Shown: piece by piece, positions 14,840-24,170 of the stretch
Numbering within the stretch: the stretch's first letter is position 1
Layout: every line of letters starts with the position of its first letter
Source: Plecoglossus altivelis
Taxonomy: Eukaryota; Chordata; Actinopteri; Osmeriformes; Plecoglossidae
NCBI GenBank assembly: GCA_036571765.1
Contig: BROE01000001.1
Location: 1,849,631 to 1,913,630 of the forward strand
DNA length: 64,000 nucleotides
Direction of reading: 5' to 3'
Made by a program: the position numbers and the translations under genes
The notes under the pieces: generated by a model
Database searches by the model: none
What the model was told of the DNA's origin: nothing
Seen by the model: the letters and a program-made list of their open reading frames with translations, nothing else

Positions 14840-15724
14840 GCAGCATGGCATGCTGTACAGGAGTGACAGCGTGGACTACCGGCCTGTAGGCTTGGATATG
14901 GACAGTGGGGTGGATGCAGGAACTGATATGGCTCCTCCCACTCCTGCCTTCCCTATCTCCCCTCCCACACCCTATGGTGAGACTCGACCTACCCTCACCT
15001 GAAGCCCTGCCTCTTTGCTTTGTGACTCACTCAACATGATGAATTATTTACAGATCTTTATTGTTGTGGGGTCATACTCCTTGATAGTGAACTACTCTTA
15101 TGGTCTGACGAAATCGTTAAATTGAGTGAAAAATTAAAACAAAAAATTTGTTGAACACCCATGCATCTTTTTTCCAGTGAAAAACATGGCAGAGTTTACT
15201 CAACTGAGGCAAACTCCATCTCCCAGCATGCCCTCTTTTCGCGACTACAGGACAGAGCATGGTAGGTTCATGTGTGAGATTTATTCGAATTCAGCAATAT
15301 TAGGTCAATACTTAACTTCATGCAACATGTATCATACTCAAGATCTATTCCAAGTCGGAACATTATTTCGGCATATGGATACAACTTAATACAGTTGGCA
15401 TCCCCCCAAAAAACAGCAGTTTCCTGTAAACAAAATAATGTTCCGTCATTTCAATGGTCTCAAAGGAATGTAAATAAGTTTATGCACATGTTAGCTTCCT
15501 AATACGACAGACTCTGTATTTGTATTTAGCTGTTTGCACTGTTGAATCGGTGGCACGGAGGAGTAATGAGAAGGAAGATGTGTTTCAGTGGGCTTCCCTC
15601 ATTCTGTCACCCTAAACTCTGTCTCACTCTCATTCCCGTCTCACTAATGACCCTCAATGAGCGAGAGTGTGAGTTGGGAGTAGCAGTCTTGTGGTTTGAG
15701 GCCTAAAGTGCACCCTCTCTTTTA

Positions 15725-15821
<97 letters not shown>

Positions 15822-18800
15822 TGCGTTTTTGCCTCAGATATCAACTTTTTCTGGTCTCCCTGTCTGGCAACTAATGAGAGATGGCTGCTGGATGATAGGG
15901 AACTGTCACTTGGGGATATTTCAGTGTTGGGGAGACTGCTCCACTGCACCGCTCTCCGCTGTTACAAGGGATTCCTGACGTGTCATACGACAGTTTGGAC
16001 AATATATATGTGGTTCAGTTTCTGAAAAGAACCATATCTTTTATAGCTCATAATGGTAGAGTCTTTTGATTAAAAAAGGAGCTCTTTTTTATATGTGCGT
16101 GGAGGTTTTGTTGTGAATCTGGATGACTTGAAGTGGCTGTACACACCCAAACTATATGATTGTTCTCTGAGGTGGAGAGGGAGTTGTGTGGTGATATGGG
16201 CCTTTGTAGCACTGCCATGACAAGACTTTCATGTACCAAACCCAAGTCTTTTCTTAACTCGTTACCAGAATATTTTCACAAACAATCGCCTTCAGATGAA
16301 AGGAAATGTATCATCTTGAAAAAGGCCATGCCGACAACAAGAGTTAGGTTTTGGATTTTTAATAAGCCTTGTCCTCTGAACATGCCACCATAATGCCACA
16401 TGTTTTTTTATATATATATATTTTTTTTACCTCAGTACAGACTGATTTAATTTTTGGGCCTTTCTGATGGAACCATGTTGCCTTTCTGGGAACATGTGAC
16501 GTTTGAATTCTGTTCTCTATGTTGAGAAAGCGTTGGTAAGGGTTGTGACATTGTCAAAGTCAAGGGTCAGACACATGGAGGGGGGGGGTGTCTCATTCAC
16601 ATCGTGACCTGTGTGTTTCCTCTTTGACCCCCGGTGATCCCTGCCTGGCCCGTTGCCAAAGTGATCTATGTTGGCAAGTGTGCGCTGGGGGTGGCAGCGC
16701 ATCGGAGGTCTGTCTGTGCCCCCCCCCCTTGTGCCCTGTCCTGCCCACCATATTCAGACGCCGCCGCCAGGTTACCACGGTTACAGAGTGTTGTGGGGGG
16801 GAAGGGGGATCAGGGCACAAGAACGCTTTTCATCCCAGTTGAAAGTGTCTCTGGGTAAACAGAGACGAGCAGGACAAAGACCGAACCAGACCCTCTCATC
16901 CTCCTCTTCGCTCTCCCTTGTTCTCAGCGAGGCAGCCCATGGGAACAGCAGCCAGCCAACCAGCTAGTCAATCAGCCGGCCAACCGCTGAGCAATGTAGA
17001 AATCTGTGCCTTCGACATGTCTGGAGCACCTGTCAGACCCTTAAAAGCCATGATTGATTCAATGAAAGCTTTTAGTCAATCATGTAAGTGGGAGGGGGGG
17101 CTTTTAATTTCCCTCCCCACATGGAAGCAGCAGAGTTGACTGGGTAACAGGCCGGCTCTGCTGCCTATAGATCAATGGTTGAGCTAGCGAGAGGACTGAA
17201 TTAAGAGGCATTTCATCTGCAAGGCCAACCACTTTCTCGATGACACAGTCTGTTGCACAGAGAGCGAGCGAGCCGTACCGCTTCCTGCTTTTAATTTGAT
17301 TGGGGTTTTAGAGCAGTTTTTTTCTTTTTTAGGTCAATTTCCATCAACGTGTGGATTTGCAGCGGAAGACGTAAATCCTTCTAGTGTTTCTAGCCTGAGT
17401 GTGCATGCAGCAGTGTCATGTCTGATGCATGTCTCTCTCTCACAGACACGCACACAGAGCACCGCGGTTACTCCGAGATGATCGGGCACGTTCGACTCGC
17501 CTCAGATGAGGGCCTGCCCAACTCTTCCCACAATTGCCATCGGCCATTTTGCGCCACACCCTCCGCCCCCATTCTCCAGCGGACAGACAGGTATGGCTAA
17601 TCTCAAAAGAGGTTTTGTCACATCTCCTTACACCCATCGTAGTGTGCTGCCTGTGTGTGTAGTATCTCCTCCATGAGACTACCCTGATGGTCACATCTCT
17701 CTCTCCTCCCCAGCCCATCCATGGGACAATCCTGGCAATCTGAGGCGCCTCTTCTCAGCCGCCAGACCTCCCTCGGTGCCTACCCCACCCCTAGACACCC
17801 CCCTCCCCACTCCATGTCCCTGGACTATGGCCAGCACTCCCCTCCCCTGCCCCATGTGCATCCCCACCCCGCCCCCAACGCTCACAGCTCCCCCCGCGGA
17901 GGCCAACGCGTCCGCGCAGCTCGCTACGCCTTCCCCCACAGCCCTGCCACATGCAGCTTCGACGAACAGGACGACTCCGGCCTGGGCTACGGTGCCGACT
18001 GTCCTGCCTCAACATCCTCCCTCCTGGGCAACGGAGGCATGGAAAGAGGCCCACTGAGCTCCGTAGAAGGCCAGGGCAGAGTCCAGACACAGCCCCCTCT
18101 GTTACCCGAGAAGAGAAGGGCGTCAGACGGGGAGCATTCCCTAGGCACGGCCTCTCCGGCCCTCAGCGGCTTCTCCAGTCCCCACAGCGGGAGCTCCCTG
18201 AGCATCCCCTTCCCCAACGTCCTGCCAGACCTTTCAGCCCAGACACCACGCACCGCCTCGCCCTTGCCAGGTAACCCTCCAATGCTAAGTCACCACTCCC
18301 TTAACTGTATGATGATATCCACGAATGGATGTCCTTTGGGTTGGGGTTATTCGTATTTCAAGGAAGCTCTTTCAGCCTGGGAGATCTCTCTGCGCTTTGT
18401 TGGCAGCGTTGAGGGACTTTGATGTGGGAGGCGATTGGTATGTTGGCTGACCGTTTGTGCGTCTGTGCCTTTTCCAGATGTTCTGGCGAGTAAGCAGGTG
18501 ACTGTCAAATTTGTGCAAGATACATCAAAATTCTGGTATAAGCCAGATATCTCAAGGGATCAAGGTAAGGGGCCAACTTTCCCCCCTCAGAAAAAACGAG
18601 AAATGTTTGGCTGCTTCAGTGGCAGAGATTCAGTCTCATTCCTGTATTCTGCTTGTCTCTCTTCTCGTTCTCCTCCTCCTCCTCCTCACTTTCCTCCTTT
18701 GCAGCCATCTCAGTCCTGAAGGACAAAGAGCCAGGCTCCTTCATCGTCCGAGACAGCCACTCCTTTAGGGGGGCCTACGGACTGGCCATGAAGGTAGCCA

Positions 18801-21800
18801 CGCCCCCTCCTTCTGTGCTGCAGCAGAGCAAAAAAGGTGGGCATCAAGGACTGGGTGGGGGGGGGGGCAGGGGGCGGGGCCTTTGAAGGCGGCAGGGGTC
18901 AGGATGTAGGTGGCCGTTTCCTGTGCGATTAGGTTACAGGTGACATGTTCCAGAAACCCCATCTGTTGCCGCGGTACCCCAGGCACACTGTGTGAGCGAT
19001 TGTAGGAAAGAACCCAATTACAGCCCCAGAAAGCCTTCTACGGTTTCATCCCTCTGAGCACCTTGATTTGGAGCCACCTGATAGTCCTGCCCCTGTGTTC
19101 CCCAGCTCCTGGCCTACCTGACTCAGGCCAGGGAAAAGATTGAGCCAAGCAAAACTCTTTAGCCGACGGACTCATAAAAGTGAGGCTAACATTTCACACC
19201 CGTACAATGAAACTCAGGTTTTCTAAAGCTGACTGGATTGGAAGACTCTCCCGGGAGAGTCTCTGAGCTGAACACTGTGGCTTCACAAGGTGGACATGTA
19301 GTACAAAGGTTAATGAATAGAGATTTCCCTCGTGTTCTTTTCTGTTGTCGGGTGTTTTTCTCATCAGAACTAGAACAGCATTCTTCTGGGGAGGCTGCTT
19401 GACTTCCTATAGGCTATGTCAGTTGTTGCAAGTCCAAAGAACTATACAAGCTTCATCAGACTGAAATCATTGACTTGCTTCTCTGAAGCAAATGAGAGAG
19501 TGCAAAAACAGCCACAGTAGAATACGATTGCTGATCCCAGCAAAATCAATAACAGCCGCTGCTCCGGAGACATCTTATTATTGTTCGCGTGGAAAGATGG
19601 AGGTTGAGGGGTGAGAGCCCCTTCCAGAGAGATGTGACCCTCTCTCACTCCCCTCAGCTACACCTATCCCTTTGTTTGGGTCCCCCCTCGTTTCCCGCTC
19701 CTCCAGCCGCCATCTCAGAACAGCACCTGTGGTGACAGTGACATCATGAGAGGGCTTGTCTCAGAACCTTCCAGCAAGAGGCTTTGTGCTTCCTACAGAG
19801 TGTGAAACCAGAGCCATCTACACGAGTGGCTTTTTATCTCCACCTTTGTTCTGGAAACATTCCTCCTAAACACGCTCGGCAAAGCCCCTCCGTAGGGGAT
19901 GGGGGGAGAGTGACAACAAACTGCCCTTCAGGAGCAATGACACTGTGTAGCTTTACAAGACTTTATGTAACTCCTCAAAGTGTATCTAAGTTATGTAACA
20001 AGTTTATGGTTACTGGAAGGTTATTGCTAAGATACCACTGTTATCAGTATCTCGTATCTGCTGAATGGAATGTTATTTAATGTCTCTCCTCATCTGTTCT
20101 GTCTCAATATATTTTTTTCTGACAGGTGGAGATCTGTCCAATGAGCTAGTCCGTCACTTCCTTATTGAATGCACTCAAAAGGGAGTTCGGTTGAAGGGCT
20201 GTCCAAATGAGCCTTACTTTGGTGAGTTTCCCCTCTGACTAACCTCACACGCTCACTGATTTGTATGAACAGGGACCCCTAGTGGCTGTCTGTTGTCTGT
20301 GCCGGGGGAAACCAGTGCCCTAGTGGCTTCTTAGGGGTACTGCAACAATGATCTAAGCTCTTTGTGAAATCGTGTCAATAGACGGTACAATAGGAAGTCT
20401 TTTTTTTACCGAACTTACTGACCAAATAAACTTGGTCAAAATGGTATAAACAGGATGTGTAGCCAGGCACACTGAGAGCTGTTTATCAACACAGAAAGCT
20501 CAGCGCCAACGAAATGTCCATTTCTAAATTTGGAGCCGGACGGTACTTTCTGTCCAATTGTTCCGGCAATCCTGTTTTAGCCAGTTGCCTTTGGCAAAGG
20601 AGGTCTTTTTGGCTTTGTGTGTGACACCACAGTCAAACACTAGTTGCAGGGAAAGCGTCAAAGTTCAGACAACAATTGAGGGAACTGCTGGTATCTGTTG
20701 CAGCTTTCAATGTGAAGAACCTCCCTGATGTGTTGTTTTGTCTTTGGCTTGCAGGTAGTTTGACTGCGTTGGTGTGCCAGCACTCAATCACCCCTCTGGC
20801 CCTGCCCTGTAAGCTTCTCATACCAGACAGAGGTGAGATAGCATCTCAGTATTCTACACACTCACCTACACACACGTACACACACGAGCACACTGCATGC
20901 AGACATTGCCAACCAACCAAGTGTCAGACAGAAAAGATGGCGTTAGTCTTATAGAGTACTCTAATTATATCCAGCAGCTTACTGACTAAATAGAGCTTAA
21001 TGGTATGAGGTATTATTGCTGAAGAGATTTATGAGGTTGTGCACATTACAGCTGTCACCACAGATTAATTACCTTGACTGAAAATGAGCTCATGTATCAT
21101 TAGAAGAGCAGAGGTAAAAACAAACATACATAAAAACCGAAAAGAAGAAGACAAACGTTTGTTAGTAAGACCTTTTTTTCTGTCAAGCTCAATCTGTTGA
21201 ACTGATGTTGACGTGTGTGTGGGCGTGCATGTGCGTGTGTGTGACTAGACCCTCTGGAAGATGTAATGGAGAATACCTCCCTGTCAGTTACCAACTCCGC
21301 TGCTGAGCTGCTGAAACAAGGAGCAGGTAGGTCCACAACGCTCGAAGGGACTTTGCGAACGAAGTAGCAGCACGCGCATCAGTCCATGAGCAGTCCTAAC
21401 CAGTCTGTCTCTGTCTCATTGGCTTTCATTCTTGCTCTCCCTCTCCCTTTCACTCCCTCTCTCTCATGTGCAGCCTGTAACGTGTGGTTCCTGGGCTCGG
21501 TGGAGATGGAGTCCCTGACAGGTTACCAGGCAGTGCAGAAGGCCACCAGTGCCATCCTGGCCTCCGAGGCCGCACCCACCTCCACGGTGGTCCACTTCAA
21601 GGTGTCCTCACAGGGAATCACGCTCACCGACAACCAGAGGAAGTAAGTCAGCCCTCATGTACACATACGACCACAGGCGAAATCGCCAACAGATCTCTGC
21701 CTGCGGTAGTGTCTGACAGAGATTGTATTTTGTCCTCCTCCCCACCCCCTCCCTCCACGGTTGTACCTGATAGGCTGTTCTTCAGGAGACATTATGCTGT

Positions 21801-22235
21801 CAGCACCGTCATATTCTGTGCTCTGGATCCTCAGGACAGGAGGTGAGAAACTGACACACTCTAGAATGCACACAGCATACGTTCCCACAGTGTATTACCA
21901 TTGTTTAGTGGATTATATCTATGGCGTGATCAGCCTTGTCATGCTTTGTCGCAGGTGGACAAAAGACGGCTGCACTTCAGCAAAGTAAGAACTCTTGTGC
22001 CCCTCACACGATGGTAAAAATGTTTCAAAGTCCTAGAAAAGGTGAGAAGTCCTAATTACAAAACTCCTTCTTTCTCTCCCCCACCATCAGGATTTTTGGC
22101 TTTGTTGCCAGGAAGACTGGTAGCGCCATGGACAACGTGTGCCATCTCTTTGCCGAACACGACCCTGAACAGCCAGCCAGTGCCATCGTCAACTTTGTAT
22201 CCAAGGTGATGATCGGCGCCCAGAAGATCAAATAG
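360..22235 (+). CDS. tns3: tensin-3, 5'-partial multi-exon gene (gene-level entry)
   Basis: Twenty-four exons, plus one candidate 12-nt microexon, splice in frame to 4032 nt (1343 aa and TAG at 22233-22235). The order is phosphatase-like domain, tensin-type C2, long Ser/Pro-rich middle, SH2, PTB. Tensins are cytoplasmic focal-adhesion adaptors that link integrin tails and tyrosine-phosphorylated partners to actin. I chose tensin-3 over tensin-1 or -2 because the phosphatase loop reads HCRGGKGR, the middle contains a segment resembling SGFGLEDP...QVHVNGD...RETDILDD, and the neighbours are igfbp3, igfbp1 and adcy1, as around human TNS3. Human tensin-3 is about 1445 aa, so roughly 100 N-terminal residues lie before base 1. 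Positions 1-359 are intron. Exon coordinates are given in the domain entries. No frameshift or internal stop was found. Confidence 0.95.
1766..1806 (+). mobile_element. short diverged fragment of a common teleost repeat
   Basis: CATTTACATTTTACAAGTGC then TTTAGCAGATGCTTCAATCC resembles the teleost repeat phrase CATTTACATTT...TTTAGCAGACGCTTTTATCC. It lies in a tns3 intron. Confidence 0.35.
3089..4773 (+). CDS. tns3: tns3 exons for the tensin-type C2 domain
   Basis: Exons 3089-3149, 3343-3418, 3569-3698, 3987-4052 and 4672-4773. Recognisable stretches are VCRPYLKVYQGMQAVY, YHIGPGH..RICINLEPAQ, KGDIMVKCYHK, VIFRLQFHTGAVQG, DPRFPDYGKVELVF and DVSVDYNMADPLTRWDSY. This is the PTEN-like C2 fold that packs on the phosphatase-like domain. 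Every exon joins in frame (phases 2, 0, 1, 1, 1). The exon at 3089 follows a pyrimidine-rich TTTTTCCAG. The reading frame leaves 4773 with one spare G, which fits both the candidate microexon at 8234 and the large exon at 9087. Confidence 0.93.
4411..4472 (+). repeat. (GT)n microsatellite in tns3 intron
   Basis: About 30 GT units with one TC interruption at 4441. It lies between the exons ending at 4052 and starting at 4672. Confidence 0.95.
4774..9086 (+). other. tns3 intron of 4.3 kb with candidate microexon
   Basis: This intron separates the C2 exons from the central exon. It contains short CA tracts, CT/GA-rich runs around 6960-7050, 7250-7290 and 7560-7620, and G-runs near 7490, 8260 and 8300. 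Apart from the 12-nt candidate exon at 8234-8245, I saw no coding segment with usable splice sites. Open frames here come from low-complexity sequence. Confidence 0.6.
8234..8245 (+). CDS. tns3: candidate tns3 12-nt microexon
   Basis: The 12 bases CTTACCTGTATG are bounded by a strong acceptor (pyrimidine tract ending CTTTCCAG at 8226-8233) and a consensus donor GTGAGT. Phase is 1 on both sides. Joined between the exons ending at 4773 and starting at 9087, it adds Tyr-Leu-Tyr in frame and creates E-A-Y-L-Y-A-P-R. Mammalian tensins have a SLYA-containing peptide at about this point, so LYA is the expected sequence. Skipping it also keeps the frame, so it could be alternatively spliced. This is inference from splice signals, frame and family resemblance only. 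Confidence 0.45.
9087..10316 (+). CDS. tns3: tns3 large central exon (disordered region)
   Basis: A single 1230-nt exon, phase 1 to phase 1, with about 410 codons. Tensins have one long exon here, encoding a low-complexity region rich in phosphorylation sites. Visible matches to the tensin-3 middle are SSDSGLSS, LLSGFGLEDPS, VPAQVHVNGD, RETDILDDE, HDLRSVDSLGTLSS, CHKSSQNSLLSDGF, THTWVRQQQMV and DIDNSIDQLNQLIMDLDPSF. It also has Gln and Asn runs (QQQQPP, NNNN). GC content is clearly higher than in the surrounding introns. The acceptor is TCGTTCCAG and the donor CAG|GTAAGA. The frame is open throughout. Confidence 0.94.
11697..11731. repeat. short imperfect inverted repeat (15-bp arms, 5-nt loop)
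   Basis: Left arm CCAATCATTGCGTTC at 11697-11711 and right arm GAATGCAATGATTGG at 11717-11731 pair at 14 of 15 positions around the loop GAACA. It lies in AT-rich intronic DNA and may be the remnant of a small transposon. No target-site duplication was identified. Confidence 0.5.
12590..12679 (+). repeat. (GAAA)n tetranucleotide microsatellite
   Basis: About twenty GAAA units, with a few GAAC variants near the 3' end. It lies in a tns3 intron and is followed by GA-rich sequence to about 12830. Open frames across it are repeat artefacts. Confidence 0.95.
13821..13912 (+). repeat. compound (CAGA)n(CAGG)n microsatellite
   Basis: About six CAGA units pass directly into about seventeen CAGG units in a tns3 intron. 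A smaller interrupted AGACAGGCAG tract lies at 13680-13737. Confidence 0.95.
14502..18270 (+). CDS. tns3: tns3 exons of the central linker before SH2
   Basis: Exons 14502-14668, 14844-14976, 15178-15261, 17446-17590 and 17714-18270, with end phases 0, 1, 1, 2 and 1. They encode Ser/Pro-rich linker. Matches to tensin-3 are APPTPAFPISPPTPY (second exon) and, in the last exon, LPEKRRASDGEHSLGT, SGFSSPHSGSSLSIPFPN and VLPDLS. The other exons are poorly conserved and rest on frame and splice sites. The 14844 exon has an unusual acceptor: a TG repeat and then AAGCAG, giving two in-frame acceptors 3 nt apart. The 17714 exon is Pro/His-rich (PRHPPPHSMSLDY). Confidence 0.88.
15726..15818 (+). repeat. 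(TG)n microsatellite, about 46 units
   Basis: An uninterrupted TG dinucleotide run in the tns3 intron between the exons ending at 15261 and starting at 17446. No exon was recognised in the remaining 2 kb of this intron. Confidence 0.97.
18478..20832 (+). CDS. tns3: tns3 SH2 domain exons
   Basis: Exons 18478-18564, 18705-18836, 20126-20221 and 20755-20832, all phase 1 at both ends. They encode KFWYKPDISRDQ, AISVLKDKEPGSFIVRDS, FRGAYGLAMKVATPPPSVLQ, NELVRHFLIEC, GVRLKGCPNEPYFGSL and CQHSITPLALPCKLLIP. FIVRDS is the phosphotyrosine-pocket motif with its conserved Arg, so binding competence is expected. In tensins the SH2 binds tyrosine-phosphorylated focal-adhesion partners. The second exon holds an internal GTAGCC after ATGAAG that could act as a weak cryptic donor. 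The main donor GTGGGC at 18837 keeps the frame. Confidence 0.95.
21249..22235 (+). CDS. tns3: tns3 PTB domain exons and stop
   Basis: Exons 21249-21326, 21474-21642, 21774-21842, 21955-21984 and 22091-22235. They encode TNSAAELLKQGAACNVW, VEMESLTGYQAVQKA, STVVHFKVSSQGITLTDNQR, LFFRRHYAVSTVIFCALD, KIFGFVARK and the end HDPEQPASAIVNFVSKVMIG, then TAG at 22233-22235. This is the tensin C-terminal PTB domain, which binds NPxY motifs of beta-integrin tails. One exon is only 30 nt (21955-21984) but is required by frame and by DPQDRRW across the junction. Confidence 0.95.
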
Positions 22236-22932
22236 GCCCTTGCCTCATGCCGTCAGCTAATTGGCTGGCATGATGGTTTCCAGGATTGTACACGAGGAAG
22301 TGATCAAACCTCACTCTGCCAATATGAAGCTGGTCATCAGGATGGAGGTGGACAGGGCTTGGTTGGAGAATCCCATTATCCTGGTGTGGAGACAAAGTAT
22401 AGAGGACCCTGAGAGGTGTTCTGAATGAGTGCGATGAACTCCTATGACCCATCATCAGTTCAAAGCATTTTATCAACGAAGTTAGAAGGTTAACGCAACA
22501 CTATCTTGAAAGGGGACCAGATCAGTGTCGAAGAATGAGCTTGTATGGGTGCCGCTGGAGACTGTCTCCCAGTGGAATACATGTTAAACTCCAGGTGATG
22601 GGCCCTGTCAGGAAGCCTTTATTGGAATGGACTCTCTTCTATTGATGAGCGTAAGGGACACAGCATAAGCATCTCAAAGGAAAACGCTTCATTTTTCCAT
22701 AGTCAGTTTAACTGCTACACGTGTTTATATTACAGTGTCTAGTGGGTTTCCAGTTTGTATGTTGGCCATGGTTTTGACCCTTTGTTCTCCCTATCAAATG
22801 TCATTCTTATAATCGTTATACACAGGAACTTCTCCTTAATGCTATACTCTCTATTATGTCCATGTGGCTTTTATGTCAATCTACATTTCTAAATGTCTTC
22901 AATATGACCTAAAAAGAACACTATCTAAGCTA

Positions 22933-23290
22933 TTAAAGGTAAAATATGTAGGGTTTCTCTGTACAAAGACACATGTTTGTCCCCTATAAGCTTGTCATGT
23001 CAGTTAATGAGGCTCTCTGCGAGTTGTTAAGCAACAGAGACAGCTCAAAACCAATGGAATTTCGCGTTCTAATTTTGGAGCAGCCCGCTCTTTTCCAGCC
23101 ATTGACGTTCCAGCACTCTTGATCCAGCCAATCACTGTCAGTGAGGCCAACCTTCCTTTTCTGGCTTATTTTGTGAAACCACTGTCACTTGAGCTGGAGC
23201 TGGATGAAAGCATGGAAGCTCAGACAAGACTTGGGAACACTGTTTCTCCTTTTTGAGTTCCTTTTATGATGTCACCTATTGCAGCTTTAA
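22933..23290. mobile_element. MITE-like element in the tns3 3' UTR
   Basis: A 358-bp segment begins TTAAAGGTAAAATATGTAGG and ends with the near-inverse: the reverse complement of the right end reads TTAAAGCTGCAATAGGTGAC. The two ends agree at about 14 of the first 17 positions. TTAA at both edges could be a target duplication. There is no coding capacity. This is consistent with a non-autonomous DNA transposon; the family was not identified. Confidence 0.45.
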
Positions 23291-24149
23291 AGTATAGTAT
23301 ACTCTTCTACAAGAAATCTTCTCTTCACTTAATCTATGCAATGTACAAATATTTTTTTAATGTATCATATTTTGATTATATATTTTAAAATAGTATTTAC
23401 TCTATGCTCATGATCAAATTATACACGTATATTATCTCACTGTCAAAATTACCACTATAAAGAGAAAACAGTGCAGCAAAAATAAATTGGACAGTGTGCA
23501 TGTGTTGAATAAAACTACCAAAATAAAGATTTTTTTGTAAACCTTAATATATTGTAGGTAAGCTGTCATGAATAGATCAAAGATTCATCAGTTCTTGATT
23601 TAGATTTTTTTTTATTTGAGACATTCCTATGATCTATTGAATTGTCATTTGATTGCAGATTTTGACCTATAATCTATACACATATTTTGTAAAGGCTTAG
23701 TCAGAAAAACATATATTAGAGGACTTTTGTATATTGTGATAGGAATCTCAAAAAACAACAAGTTGTTGTTTGACACTATTTCATGATTCCCTCTGTTTAT
23801 TTTGTGGTACTACATTTGTGCTTATTAAAATCCATATATTTTGATACATAGGCTTAGAGCCAGGGTGGTCAATTCTAACATTGGTTGTTCTTGAGATTAT
23901 AATTCTGCTGTCAGTCTTTCTAACCAGAGGAGGGGCCAAAACATGTTGCTAAACCCAGTAATCTTAAAATGTGTATATTTGTATTCTGTTGTATGTTTGT
24001 CATATATTGTAGTTCTAAAGTGTACATCCCATAATTGTATCTTCACTTACCTCTCTAATCGGATTTGGCTATGCTTCATGTTGATCTGTGGTCTTTCATA
24101 CCAGTTGTTGTGTATATTGGAATTGCTTTGTTTATGTTGGATGTACATA

Positions 24150-24155
24150 AATAAA
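24150..24155 (+). promoter_or_regulatory. polyadenylation signal AATAAA (tns3 distal)
   Basis: AATAAA is followed about 20 nt later by a T/GT-rich stretch (GTTGTTGTTTTTATGG). It is the most distal good signal before sequence loses UTR-like character. More proximal AATAAA copies lie at 23508 and 23522. Confidence 0.55.
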
Positions 24156-24170
24156 AGGGAAACTTTTACC

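Larger units (their letters stand above)
22236..24170 (+). other. tns3: tns3 3' untranslated region
   Basis: AT-rich sequence after the stop, without coding content. It holds several AATAAA signals (23508-23513, 23522-23527, 24150-24155), suggesting alternative 3' ends. It also holds a MITE-like insertion at 22933-23290. The extent is inferred from the last strong signal. Confidence 0.6.
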
